From: Desulfosporosinus sp.
Lineage (GTDB): Bacteria; Bacillota; Desulfitobacteriia; Desulfitobacteriales; Desulfitobacteriaceae
DNA: 64,000 nt
Reading direction: 5' to 3'
NCBI GenBank assembly: GCA_003513495.1
Contig: DOPM01000020.1
Span: 226,575 to 290,574, forward strand
Position numbers and translations under genes: made by a program. Of this stretch, positions 44,687-53,196 are shown piece after piece (positions within the stretch are counted from its first letter, which is position 1; every line of letters starts with the position of its first letter). The notes beneath the pieces were generated by a model. That model did no database searches and was not told where the DNA came from. It saw only the letters and a program-made list of their open reading frames with translations.

Positions 44687-44902
44687 GATGTTTTGCTTAA
44701 CAAGGAGAGAAGCCTTAGACCGAGCAGCTTGCCAAACTTAACGAAGACAAGCACCCCATACCAAGGGCTGAGCACAGGACGTGCGAAGCCGCCAGTTGAG
44801 CCAGGGAGGGCGAATTTGGCGGGCACCCTCGTCCCCAGTCCGAAGTCTGAGTCTTAGTTTGGCATGCGAATTCTACGGCAGAACGTGTGTTAACAAAACA
44901 TC
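44687..44902. repeat. 216-bp imperfect palindromic element between flgL and the yviE-like gene
   Basis: GATGTTTTGCTTAACA at the left and TGTTAACAAAACATC at the right are inverted copies with one indel. Inside, TTGCCAAACTTAACGAAGAC (44729) faces GTCTGAGTCTTAGTTTGGCA (44845), and GTGCGAAGCCGCCA faces TGGCGGGCAC near the centre. It begins right after the flgL stop and resembles the element at 13376-13563 in design. Confidence 0.75.
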
Positions 44903-44904
44903 CG

Positions 44905-45807
44905 CTACCTCATAAAATCAACCAAAGAAGGCTGAATAATCTGCGCCCCAACCGACAACGATGCCTTATAGACATTTTCTGAATTCTTGAACTCAATAAT
45001 CGTTTTGGCGATATCCGCATCCTGGATAGCCGAGAGGTTCTGAGTCAAATTGTAGGATGTGGTATCGAGCTGTTCCCTTAGAGCCGTCATCCGGTTTGTA
45101 CGCGCTCCGATATTAGCGCGATGAGCTAAGACATTATCAATATTCCCCTCAATATCTTCAAGAGAATTCTCGATTCCAGTTGTATCATCGTTCCTTAACG
45201 CTGTACTTAAAGCACTCAAGGTATCAAATACCCCCGGGGCACCTGTCAGAGGTTCCTTAAACAAGGTCCGTCCATTGATGGAAATAGGTAAGCTTAGATT
45301 ATTCCCTACCTCAAATTTTATGTCCTCATTATTCCCTTGCCAGATAAATTCTGAGGTTATAGGATCCTTAGTTATGAGTTCCTTATCCGATGCAGTCCCC
45401 GAAAAGACATACCTGGACCCATTCTTAGTATTCGCAATTAAATGAAGTTGCTCAGAAATCTGATCCACCTCAATGGCAATACTTTCCCTATCATTCACAG
45501 ATAACGTCCCATTTGCCCCTTGTAGAGCAAGCTCTTTCACCCGTTGCAGCATGGAAGTCATATCCCCAAGGGTGCCATCCGTCGTATCCATTAGCCCTAA
45601 AGCCTCATCAGCGTTGCTCTTCCACTGCTCAACAGCAGAAATACTACTCTTCATGCGCAAAGCATTTTGTATTCCGACAGGATCATCTGAAGGGCGGGTG
45701 ATCCTGTACCCAGAAGACATCTGGTTTTGGATCTGACTCATTCTTCCCTGAGATGCTTGCAGATTGCGTAATAAGTCTTGAGTCATCATGTTATTAGTTA
45801 TACGCAA
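44905..45807 (-). CDS. flgL: Flagellar hook-filament junction protein FlgL
   Basis: 300 residues from the TTG at 45807 (LRITNNMMTQDLLRNL), seven bases after GAGAGGTG; a longer reading by six codons lacks support. Flagellin-like N-terminus with GYRITRPSDDPVGIQNALRM, and C-terminal NLSAIQDADIAKTIIEFKNS then VYKASLSVGAQIIQPSLVDF. It joins filament to hook. It lies about 100 bases after flgK. Confidence 0.95.
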   Translation of the reverse strand: MRITNNMMTQDLLRNLQASQGRMSQIQNQMSSGYRITRPSDDPVGIQNALRMKSSISAVEQWKSNADEALGLMDTTDGTLGDMTSMLQRVKELALQGANGTLSVNDRESIAIEVDQISEQLHLIANTKNGSRYVFSGTASDKELITKDPITSEFIWQGNNEDIKFEVGNNLSLPISINGRTLFKEPLTGAPGVFDTLSALSTALRNDDTTGIENSLEDIEGNIDNVLAHRANIGARTNRMTALREQLDTTSYNLTQNLSAIQDADIAKTIIEFKNSENVYKASLSVGAQIIQPSLVDFMR

Positions 45808-45907
45808 AGTAATCACCTCTCCCATTCTTAGTATAATTCTATCTTAAATAAGCTTCTACTTCTAAAAGCGGGAGGTTCCCTGTCCTATAGTCTTACCCTC
45901 TACATCC

Positions 45908-47557
45908 TTAGCGTGTTAGTCCCATACGATTGACAATGGTATCTAACATATCATCCATCATAGTTACCATACGGGCTGCCGCTGAATAACTCTTTTGGAA
46001 TCGAACCAGATTCGTCATTTCTTCATCCAAAGAAACCCCCGAATAGGACTCTCGTTGGTTTGATAAATGTATGACTAAGACATCTTGTCCTGCTTTCATA
46101 CGTTCCGCTTGTTGGACATCCACACCCATTTGTGCGACATTTGAGCCGTAATAGTCTCCAAAGGAAGCTCCTGATACAGGATTCTGAGGAATTCCATCGA
46201 TTTCTCCAAATTTTCCAGAGGCGATCAAATCCTTCAGAGCACTCCATCCCCCGGATAAAGAGGAGAGGGCTCTAGCGATACTCCCATCTCCTACAGTCAC
46301 TAGTGGATTACCCTCAGCATCCTGGGCATGAGTAGGTGGGTCTGTCTCGTTATTTAGAGGAATGGTTCCTGTGGCAATTCTATTAAGATCATTCTCAATG
46401 ATAAAGTTCAACGTGATGGTGGAAGCCGTAATCACCGGGAGTTCCGGCGGGTTTGTCGTTGCTGGGTTCGAGCCGTTTGTAAAGAAGTTAATCCCTACAG
46501 GGCCCACTACAGAATCCGTTTGAGTCTCAGCGGTAAGCCCTTGCCCTGTCTGATGCAGCGCATTCACTGCGCTGGCGATTCCTTGGGCCAGCTTGTCAAA
46601 TTGATCTCCAAACTTGGGAAGGTCAACATCTCTTATTTCGATATTTGCAGCAAGCATTCCAACTTTACTCCCTAAGTCAACTTCCTTCTTGACTGGATTA
46701 AGGTCATCACTCCAGACGACAAGTGACGAAGTATGACCATTAATTAATTTCTGCGGAGGGGGTTCTTCCAAAAATCGTACCGTACTGTCATCGACTAAGG
46801 TATTGTTCTCAGGCGAATTCTCATTCCCGATAATGACCTTGAAATTATTCACATTCCTATCTGTAAACGATGGATCCTTGGTTTCAACGACTCTCACACT
46901 GACTAGCTTTGATAGCTGATCCACGATAAGATCCCGTTGATCCCTTAAATCATTGGGGTTATCCCCGGCAACTTCTGACCGCTTGATTTGATCATTCAGA
47001 TCTTTAATTTGTTGACCATAGGAATTGATTTGATGGATCTGCACGTTGATACTGGAATTTAAGTTCTCTCTCATGTCACTAACTTGCTGAGCGATGTGGT
47101 GAAAACTTTCCGTTAAGGTTAATGCTCGCTCACGAACCACCGAGCGGGCTCCCATATTCTCGGGATTTTTCGAGAGATCACTCCAAGCATTCCAAAAATT
47201 ATCCATGTCCGTATGTAAACTATTATCTGAGGGTTCGTTTAAGATTCCCTCAATTTTCTGGAGAGTATCCTCCCGTCCCGCCCAATACTGTTGCTTTGAT
47301 GTCTCTCCTCGAAACTGTCGATCCACATAGGCATCTCGAGCCCGGGTAACCGTTTCTAAGGTTACCCCCGAGCCCAAACTCATTTTCCCTCCGGCGACGG
47401 AGATTGTATAGGGTGTGGTTGTGGTCAAATTTCCGACCTGCCTGGTATAGCCTTCGGTATTAGCATTAGCGATATTATGTCCTGTAATATTTAAAGCAGC
47501 CTGCTGGGAGGCCAGCGCTCTGCGTGAAACTTCTAAACCAAAAAAAGTAGAACTCAT
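45908..47557 (-). CDS. flgK: Flagellar hook-associated protein FlgK
   Basis: 549 residues. It begins MSSTFFGLEVSRRALASQQA and has NITGHNIANANTEGYTRQVG, and it ends VSLDEEMTNLVRFQKSYSAA plus ARMVTMMDDMLDTIVNRMG. FlgK is the first junction protein above the hook. The central domain is variable. It follows flgN with a 2-base gap. Confidence 0.96.
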   Translation of the reverse strand: MSSTFFGLEVSRRALASQQAALNITGHNIANANTEGYTRQVGNLTTTTPYTISVAGGKMSLGSGVTLETVTRARDAYVDRQFRGETSKQQYWAGREDTLQKIEGILNEPSDNSLHTDMDNFWNAWSDLSKNPENMGARSVVRERALTLTESFHHIAQQVSDMRENLNSSINVQIHQINSYGQQIKDLNDQIKRSEVAGDNPNDLRDQRDLIVDQLSKLVSVRVVETKDPSFTDRNVNNFKVIIGNENSPENNTLVDDSTVRFLEEPPPQKLINGHTSSLVVWSDDLNPVKKEVDLGSKVGMLAANIEIRDVDLPKFGDQFDKLAQGIASAVNALHQTGQGLTAETQTDSVVGPVGINFFTNGSNPATTNPPELPVITASTITLNFIIENDLNRIATGTIPLNNETDPPTHAQDAEGNPLVTVGDGSIARALSSLSGGWSALKDLIASGKFGEIDGIPQNPVSGASFGDYYGSNVAQMGVDVQQAERMKAGQDVLVIHLSNQRESYSGVSLDEEMTNLVRFQKSYSAAARMVTMMDDMLDTIVNRMGLTR

Positions 47558-47559
47558 AT

Positions 47560-48045
47560 TTAAACCCTCCGATCTAGGAGATGAAGTTTTGGGATTCCCT
47601 CATCCTCTTTAAGATTTGTTGGATGATGGTAAGTATTTCTTTCCTGATGGGTTAACATGCCCACGGTAAATTCAACAACTTTCATCGCTTGTTGAAGAAG
47701 CTGAGTATTGGTCTCATGGATTCCTTGTAAGGCTCCAACCGCCCGGTCTAAATCCTTTCGTACTTCTTGTAAATTAGGATAATGATCTGCCAATTCTGCT
47801 AAGGTAAGGTCTTCCGGTGCCTTTCCAAGGTCAAGCCCGATTTGTTCAGCCCACAACAGGCGTTCTTTTTCCAATCGACTTCCCTCAAGTAAAAGTTGTT
47901 CTTCCCGGACCGTGATTGCCTCAAGCTCTTGAAGATTATTTTTAATCAGGGCCTTTTGCTTGTGCCCTCCTAAAGTATTAAGCTCGTCATAGAGCGCAAC
48001 CTGACATTTTAAGTTGTCCTCTAAGTTTCGCAGTATATCAGACAC
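47560..48045 (-). CDS. flgN: FlgK/FlgL export chaperone FlgN
   Basis: 161 residues, mostly helical coiled coil. The segment LYDELNTLGGHKQKALIKNN then LQELEAITVREEQLLLEGSR is a typical FlgN opening, and the position between flgM and flgK agrees. FlgN keeps FlgK and FlgL unfolded before export. The sequence is variable in this family, so context carries much of the call. Confidence 0.87.
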   Translation of the reverse strand: MSDILRNLEDNLKCQVALYDELNTLGGHKQKALIKNNLQELEAITVREEQLLLEGSRLEKERLLWAEQIGLDLGKAPEDLTLAELADHYPNLQEVRKDLDRAVGALQGIHETNTQLLQQAMKVVEFTVGMLTHQERNTYHHPTNLKEDEGIPKLHLLDRRV

Positions 48046-48126
48046 GAATTTTCCCCCTCTGAGAAATCTAGGTTCGGTTCTTAAACATCAGGTAACGAAA
48101 ACTTGGCGTTAAAAACGTTCTACACT

Positions 48127-48396
48127 CTATTTAGTATCAAAAAGCTTTTCGGCAATTTTCTGTGCATCGACTTGAAACTCCCCGCGGTCAATCTTTTCTG
48201 CAAGGGTTCTCACACGCTCCTCGCGAACCGAAGGAATTTCCTTTGCCTTCTGCAGTAAAGCCTGAAAAACTTGCGCCTTATCTGAAACAGCCACTTTATC
48301 TGCTTCGGAAACCAGGGTTTTCTTGTGGACTTGATTGATCCGATTAGTTGCTTGAACGCTCCCAACCGGAGACATAGATGTTCCATCTATTTTCAT
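48127..48396 (-). CDS. flgM: Anti-sigma-28 factor FlgM
   Basis: 89 residues from the ATG at 48396, seven bases after GGAGTG. KVAVSDKAQVFQALLQKAKE, then VREERVRTLAEKIDRGEFQV and AQKIAEKLFDTK is the FlgM sigma-binding helix pattern. It holds sigma-28 until it is exported through the finished hook. A candidate sigma-28 promoter at 48430-48457 would let the factor control its own inhibitor. Confidence 0.93.
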   Translation of the reverse strand: MKIDGTSMSPVGSVQATNRINQVHKKTLVSEADKVAVSDKAQVFQALLQKAKEIPSVREERVRTLAEKIDRGEFQVDAQKIAEKLFDTK

Positions 48397-48429
48397 ATAC
48401 ACTCACTCCAAATACATACTCTTACTTTT

Positions 48430-48457
48430 ATATCGACGATGACTCCTTAAAACTGAA
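48430..48457 (-). promoter_or_regulatory. Candidate sigma-28 promoter of flgM
   Basis: On the minus strand TTCAGTTT, 12 bases, then GTCGATAT, about 34 bases ahead of the flgM start. Six of eight -35 positions fit TAAAGTTT. Confidence 0.6.
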
Positions 48458-48550
48458 GAGGAACTTTATGATGAACGAGGTAAAATTTCAGGAAATTATC
48501 ACAGCTATTTTTCGTTTACTGTTATAATAGGTTGTGTTAAATAAAGGTTC

Positions 48551-48578
48551 TAAAGTTTAGCGGAAAATTTGTCGATAA
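48551..48578 (+). promoter_or_regulatory. Sigma-28-type promoter of motA
   Basis: TAAAGTTT (48551), 12 bases, GTCGATAA (48571). This is the best match in the window and leaves a leader of about 105 bases before motA. Confidence 0.8.
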
Positions 48579-48620
48579 ATTATAGTAAGGCTTTAGAGAT
48601 TCGTTATTACATAAAGCAGC

Positions 48621-48694
48621 AAGGGAGGTAGACCACATCCCCTTATAGGATATAAACACTAGATAACCTAAGGCGTTGTGGTCAAAACTGTATG
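48621..48694 (+). promoter_or_regulatory. Hairpin separating the motA Shine-Dalgarno from its start codon
   Basis: AAGGGAGGT (48621-48629) lies 63 bases before the ATG, too far to act in linear form. Between them GACCACA (48631) pairs with TGTGGTC (48677), and CCTTA (48641) with TAAGG (48669), with one further C-G pair in the internal loop. Folding this stem leaves nine bases between GGAGGT and ATG. No other good ribosome site precedes motA. Confidence 0.6.
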
Positions 48695-49510
48695 GATTTA
48701 TCGACTATCATTGGGGTTATCGTCGGATTCGGCTTCTTGATCGTCGGCTATAGTTTAGAAGGGGGAACCGTCAGTTCCCTTGGGGGATTATCTGCGGCAT
48801 TAATCGTTTTTGGCGGAACCGCTGGGGCAGTTTTAATTAGTTTTCCACTTTCAGACCTCAAAAATCTGCCTAAATGGTTTAAACTTGCCTTTACTTCCCA
48901 ATCCTTCGGAACAGCCGAAGCCTACGAAACCCTTATACGATTTGCAGAAAAAGCACGACGAGAAGGATTACTTAGTTTAGAACAAGAACTTGAAGTTGTG
49001 ACGGATCGCTTTACGAAGCAAGGCATGCAACTTGTCATTGATGGAACAGACCCTGAAATTACAAGGGAAATCCTGGAGTCGAATATTGCGGTCCTTGAGA
49101 AACGTCACAAGGTTGGAATCGCCGTTTTCGAAGCCGCTGGGGGATATAGCCCAACCATGGGAATTATCGGTACTGTTATGGGCCTTGTCATGGTATTAGG
49201 TAACCTTTCCGATCCTGATGCCCTTTCTCACTCTATCGCTGCTGCTTTTATAGCCACTCTTTATGGGGTTGGAAGCGCAAACCTTCTCTGGCTTCCCATC
49301 GCTACAAAGCTTAAGATGAAGGATAAAGCAGAGGTGGCGGCCATGGAAATGGTCTTGGATGGAATTCTCTCTATTCAAGCAGGAGAAAATCCCTCCATCC
49401 TCAAAGAAAAATTAAAAACTCACATTGGCACTACTATGCTGCCTTCTGAGGAGAAAGCTCAAGAGGGTATCGCCGAATCCAGGCGTGCCACTGCCAGTGA
49501 AAGCCGATGA
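48692..49510 (+). CDS. motA: Flagellar stator protein MotA
   Basis: 272 residues with four membrane segments. The start is DLSTIIGVIVGFGFLIVGYS; the cytoplasmic loop has ETLIRFAEKARREGLLSLEQ and the second pair of helices contains FEAAGGYSPTMGIIGTVMGL, all typical MotA. With MotB it forms the ion-driven stator that turns the rotor and is a likely target of the PilZ protein. No start or Shine-Dalgarno lies close upstream except through the hairpin described at 48621-48694. Confidence 0.96.
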   Translation: MDLSTIIGVIVGFGFLIVGYSLEGGTVSSLGGLSAALIVFGGTAGAVLISFPLSDLKNLPKWFKLAFTSQSFGTAEAYETLIRFAEKARREGLLSLEQELEVVTDRFTKQGMQLVIDGTDPEITREILESNIAVLEKRHKVGIAVFEAAGGYSPTMGIIGTVMGLVMVLGNLSDPDALSHSIAAAFIATLYGVGSANLLWLPIATKLKMKDKAEVAAMEMVLDGILSIQAGENPSILKEKLKTHIGTTMLPSEEKAQEGIAESRRATASESR

Positions 49511-50388
49511 GAAGAAAACGCGAACATGAAGCAGAAAAGGAAAATAGCGAACGTTGGCTGCTTACCTATTCCGATCTGATTACCCTGCTCATGATTTTCT
49601 TTGTCGTGCTTTATTCTATGAGTAAGGTCGATGCGGAACGCTTCCAAGCCATTGCCGAATCTCTCAACAAGGCCCTGGGCGGCGGTACTCCCGCGAAAAT
49701 CGATATGGCGACAAATCCAGCCGGGCCTTCCTTGTTTCAGACTGGCAGCCCTTCCTCTAAGGCCACAGTTCCTGGCAAGGGTAGTGACCCGAATAATACA
49801 GCACATACCGAACCAGCAGATAGCGAGGAAGAGAACCCTTCAGGCCAAGGAAACACCGACGCTGAAAACCTGAGTATTGAAGGGATTAAGGCTAAGCTTG
49901 ACCGGTTTGCAGCGGATAACGGAATTCAAACCAAACTGGTGTCTTCTATGGAAGAGAGAGGTCTAGTGGTCAGCATTCAGGAAACCTTGCTTTTTGCAAG
50001 CGGTTCAGCGACTATTGACTCAAAGGCTCGTGATATTCTCAGAAATATTTCCACAGTCCTTGCCTCAGCACCCAATCAAATCAGAGTTGAAGGGCATACG
50101 GATAATCTACCAATTCACACAGCCCAGTTCCCCAGCAATTGGGAACTGTCCGTGATTCGTTCCACCAACGTAGTACAGATTTTGCAAAACCAAGGAATCT
50201 CACCCAGCCGGCTCTCTGCAGCAGGATACGGGGAATATAGGCCCATTGCTTCAAATGATAGTACCCAGGGGCAAAGCAAAAACCGTCGGATCGATCTGAT
50301 TATTTTGCGCACCAAATATGACGTGACTGAACCGAACCAGACTCCGGCATCCGGCCCAGTTGCTCCTGCTAAATCAGTCGCCCCCTAA
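49507..50388 (+). CDS. motB: Flagellar stator protein MotB
   Basis: 293 residues; its ATG overlaps the motA stop by 4 bases. One membrane helix near residues 17-38 holds the ion-carrying Asp in WLLTYSDLITLLMIFFVV. The C-terminal OmpA-type domain binds peptidoglycan (IRVEGHTDNLPIHTAQFPSN, then ELSVIRSTNVVQILQNQG). A Pro/Gly/Ser-rich linker follows the helix, and a Pro/Ala tail ends the protein. Confidence 0.96.
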   Translation: MRRKREHEAEKENSERWLLTYSDLITLLMIFFVVLYSMSKVDAERFQAIAESLNKALGGGTPAKIDMATNPAGPSLFQTGSPSSKATVPGKGSDPNNTAHTEPADSEEENPSGQGNTDAENLSIEGIKAKLDRFAADNGIQTKLVSSMEERGLVVSIQETLLFASGSATIDSKARDILRNISTVLASAPNQIRVEGHTDNLPIHTAQFPSNWELSVIRSTNVVQILQNQGISPSRLSAAGYGEYRPIASNDSTQGQSKNRRIDLIILRTKYDVTEPNQTPASGPVAPAKSVAP

Positions 50389-50390
50389 CA

Positions 50391-51431
50391 CTAAAAGGCC
50401 AACCTATGAACCGCTCTATAGACCATTTCAGAGGCTAAACTAATTTGTTCAGGCTTTAACAGAGCGATGGTGTCCTCTGGGGTATGATTTTTATAGAGCC
50501 AGTCCTTAGCCATTAAAGTCACTGCTGGAATATGCGCTAAGGCGAAACTAATCGAATCACTATTGTGTCCAGCGGGTGGAGTTAACAGGGCACTGGCCCC
50601 GCACTCTAGCGCTGCTTCTTGAATAGCCTGGACTGCAATATTTTCTCCGTCAGCCCAAAGGGCGAAGTTACCGATCATTCCGTTTCCGACGGTATCGACG
50701 TTCAGAACTGCGTGGATCTGGTGAAGGGGAAAGGTTGACGTGTGGACGAAAGCCTGAGATCCTACAAACCCCATCTCTTCAGCACTCCAAAAAGCAACAA
50801 CAATCGTACGTCTCGGAACCTTCTCTTCACGGAGAATCCTCCTTAGGACATCGAGGATACAGCCCACGCCTGAGGCATTATCATTAGCCCCAGGATAGAT
50901 TCTTCCCTCGTAAACTCCCAGGTGATCGTAATGGGCAGTTAGTAGTATTATTTCTTCAGTACTCTCACCCATTAATCCCCCTAAGAGATTGACACAGGGA
51001 GATCTTAGTCTTGTGTTTTGTCCAGGTTTAAAGGTTAGCCGACCATTGATCCGAGTTTCCACCACCGGTGGAATGGTAAAGGCTTGTAAAAAGCCAGTAT
51101 TAGGGTCCCCCATGGGCCGTAAACCGAGCATGCTTAATTGACTGGCTAAATACTCTGAAGCCTTAGTCTCCCCTATAGATCCTGCTCTACGACCTTGCAT
51201 CTCAGGGGCGGTTAAAACATAAATATCATCCATAGCCGTGCGATGTAGGCTTTCTAAATCAATGGTTTGATTTAGTTCAGGCTCAGGCGCAGGGGGCAAC
51301 AATAATTCAACTGCTGGTCGCCCAAGCTTCGTCTTGATACTCTCTCCCAAACGATTCGGCAAAAAGCTCCAGGGTAACATAACAGCTCCAAGACCAAGTA
51401 GGGTTTTAATAAAAGCTCTGCGCGTCTGCAT
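50391..51431 (-). CDS. Tat-exported M28-family zinc aminopeptidase
   Basis: 346 residues. The N-terminus QTRRAFIKTLLGLGAVMLPW is a twin-arginine signal peptide (TRRAFIK). The M28 metal sites are visible: TAHYDHLG, GANDNASGVGCI, WSAEEMGFVG, VLNVDTVGNG and YKNHTPEDT. Such enzymes cut N-terminal residues from peptides outside the membrane. It stands on the strand opposite motB and the YaaR gene, with AAAGGA before the ATG. A role in motility is not supported beyond its location. Tat rather than Sec export suggests folded, metal-loaded secretion. Confidence 0.93.
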   Translation of the reverse strand: MQTRRAFIKTLLGLGAVMLPWSFLPNRLGESIKTKLGRPAVELLLPPAPEPELNQTIDLESLHRTAMDDIYVLTAPEMQGRRAGSIGETKASEYLASQLSMLGLRPMGDPNTGFLQAFTIPPVVETRINGRLTFKPGQNTRLRSPCVNLLGGLMGESTEEIILLTAHYDHLGVYEGRIYPGANDNASGVGCILDVLRRILREEKVPRRTIVVAFWSAEEMGFVGSQAFVHTSTFPLHQIHAVLNVDTVGNGMIGNFALWADGENIAVQAIQEAALECGASALLTPPAGHNSDSISFALAHIPAVTLMAKDWLYKNHTPEDTIALLKPEQISLASEMVYRAVHRLAF

Positions 51432-51460
51432 GATTAATCCTTTCTAAGAGGAGAATGACT

Positions 51461-51898
51461 ATGTCCTTACGAATTAATACTCCACATCAACCTCTAGCTC
51501 CCACTCATGACTCTCAAAATTCTGTGGAGCGCAATAATGAGTTTAGCGGGGTCTTATCTCAGACCCAGAAAATCCAGCGCCTTGAACTTCAAGCCTTTCT
51601 CGGTCGGCTTGAAACCCAAGGAAAAAAGTTAGCCCGCTCCCTTTCCATCCGAGATCTTAAGGATTTTCGGGATATGGTCAAATCCTTTCTGCGTTCAACC
51701 TTTGGGCAAAGCCGTAAGATGCAGGAGGATACCTCCTGGGATTATCAAGGCCGCCCCAAGGTTATGGCACGAGTCGGAAAAATTGATCATGCCTTAGACG
51801 AGCTTGGCAAACAGCTTCTCGATCAACAAGCCAAACCCCTTGAGGTTTTATCTAAGATCGATGAAATTCGAGGGTTGATCGTCGACCTTTTCGCGTAA
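51461..51898 (+). CDS. YaaR-family (DUF327) protein
   Basis: 145 residues from the ATG at 51461, eight bases after AGAGGAG; another ATG two codons earlier is too close to that site. LELQAFLGRLETQGKKLARS, then LRSTFGQSRKMQEDTSWDYQ and VLSKIDEIRGLIVDLFA match the small helical YaaR family of unknown function. In this window it directly precedes cheR (51-base gap) and follows motAB, so a link with motility is possible. Confidence 0.87.
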   Translation: MSLRINTPHQPLAPTHDSQNSVERNNEFSGVLSQTQKIQRLELQAFLGRLETQGKKLARSLSIRDLKDFRDMVKSFLRSTFGQSRKMQEDTSWDYQGRPKVMARVGKIDHALDELGKQLLDQQAKPLEVLSKIDEIRGLIVDLFA

Positions 51899-51948
51899 AT
51901 GTTGAGTGACTCCTTCAACTAGATAAAACAAGAAAGAGGTGTACCCCT

Positions 51949-52737
51949 TTGGCCCACGCATCAATTTCCAATACCTACGAAGACTTTATAAAAGGGTTTC
52001 ACCCCAAAAGTGGACTGGATCTTAAGTTTTATAAGCAAAACCAAATGCAGCGTCGAATTCTTAGCTTTATGAATTCTCACGGCTATCCAACCTATCCAGA
52101 GTTTCTAAAGGCACTAAATGTTGACCCAGTCTTATATGACGCCTTCTTTAAACATTTAACCATTAACGTCTCTCAATTTTTCCGGGATGCCAACCAATGG
52201 AAAACACTGCGAGAGACTATTATCCCCTTGCTTCTCCAAAACAAAACTCCTCTGAGACTATGGAGTGCAGGTTGTTCAAGCGGGCAGGAACCCTATTCTT
52301 TAGCTATGACCTTAATGGAGCACTTCTCAAGTGCTAAGTTTAGCATACTGGGTACGGATATTGATGTCAATGTACTGAAGCAAGCCACCAACGGCCTCTA
52401 CAAACAAAATGATTTTGCGAGCACTCCGCCGGAATTCTTGCAAAAGTATTTTACCCCCTCTGACAAAGGGTATCAAATCAAAGACACCGTGAAACGACAA
52501 GTCACATTCCAACATCAAAACCTGCTAACGGACCGCTTTCAAACAGGCTTCGATTTTATAGCCTGTCGCAACGTGGTCATTTACTTCACCGAAGAAGCTA
52601 AGGAAATGCTCTACAAGAAATTCACGGACTCCTTACGCCCCGGCGGAATCCTCTTCACGGGCAGCACGGAACATCTCTTCGGCCTAAACCACCTAGGCCT
52701 CAAACCCGTCTCCTCCTTCTTTTACCAAAAACAGTAA
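51949..52737 (+). CDS. cheR: Chemotaxis protein methyltransferase CheR
   Basis: 262 residues from a TTG at 51949, seven bases after AAAGAGGTG. The N-terminal helical domain is followed by the SAM-binding core: LWSAGCSSGQEPYSLAMTLM, ILGTDIDVNVLKQA, and FIACRNVVIYFTEEAKEMLY, all strongly conserved in CheR. It methylates receptor glutamates with S-adenosylmethionine, opposed by CheB (27119-28363). It is separated from the main chemotaxis operon by 20 kb. A terminator follows at 52798-52836. Confidence 0.96.
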   Translation: MAHASISNTYEDFIKGFHPKSGLDLKFYKQNQMQRRILSFMNSHGYPTYPEFLKALNVDPVLYDAFFKHLTINVSQFFRDANQWKTLRETIIPLLLQNKTPLRLWSAGCSSGQEPYSLAMTLMEHFSSAKFSILGTDIDVNVLKQATNGLYKQNDFASTPPEFLQKYFTPSDKGYQIKDTVKRQVTFQHQNLLTDRFQTGFDFIACRNVVIYFTEEAKEMLYKKFTDSLRPGGILFTGSTEHLFGLNHLGLKPVSSFFYQKQ

Positions 52738-52797
52738 GGGGGTCAGACCCCCACACAAAGGGAAACAATTCTGACAATTTCGTCCCTCTCAAGCAAA

Positions 52798-52836
52798 GAA
52801 GGCCCTGACTCAAAATAATGAGTCAGAGCCTTTTAA
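52798..52836. terminator. Bidirectional terminator after cheR
   Basis: GGCCCTGACTCA and TGAGTCAGAGCC form a stem with one mismatch, followed by TTTTAATT. A short palindrome GGGGGTCAGACCCCC lies just before (52739-52753). Confidence 0.85.
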
Positions 52837-52847
52837 TTACTATTTAA

Positions 52848-53033
52848 TTAACTTAGACATTGACGTTCGTACTGTTGGACAAATTCCTCTAAGGGATAAG
52901 TAACTCCTTTGCCTTTAACCTCCAAGGACACCTGTTGAGCACTAGGATTAAATCCAATAAACTTCATTCCGAGTAGTTTGGCCATCTTAGACAATTCGAT
53001 CCGCGTACCTCGCCCGAAATCTTGTAAATGCAT
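52848..53033 (-). CDS. Small hypothetical protein
   Basis: 61 residues from the ATG at 53033, about ten bases after AAAAAGGGG; a GTG three codons earlier is also possible. Not recognised. It has a basic helix-like start (RGTRIELSKMAKLLGMKFIG) and a beta-rich end (VSLEVKGKGVTYPLEEFVQQ). The good ribosome site and a terminator just downstream support a real gene. The region up to 53196 holds nothing further. Confidence 0.5.
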   Translation of the reverse strand: MHLQDFGRGTRIELSKMAKLLGMKFIGFNPSAQQVSLEVKGKGVTYPLEEFVQQYERQCLS

Positions 53034-53196
53034 CCAATACACGCCCCTTTTTCTTGTCTTGTAACTGACTCCAAAAAGATAATGGGTGTTCCATTTGGAA
53101 ACGTTATGAAGTTAGTATTATCATATCCTATTCTCAGGGGCCTTTCAACTCTCTTATACAAAGATATATTTTTTAAATACCTTTCTCAGCTGCCTC

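Noticed and set aside
44770..44840. Possible c-di-GMP or cobalamin riboswitch in the flgL-yviE gap
   Set aside because: The conserved GEMM or B12-box sequences are not present; the region is better described as a palindrome.
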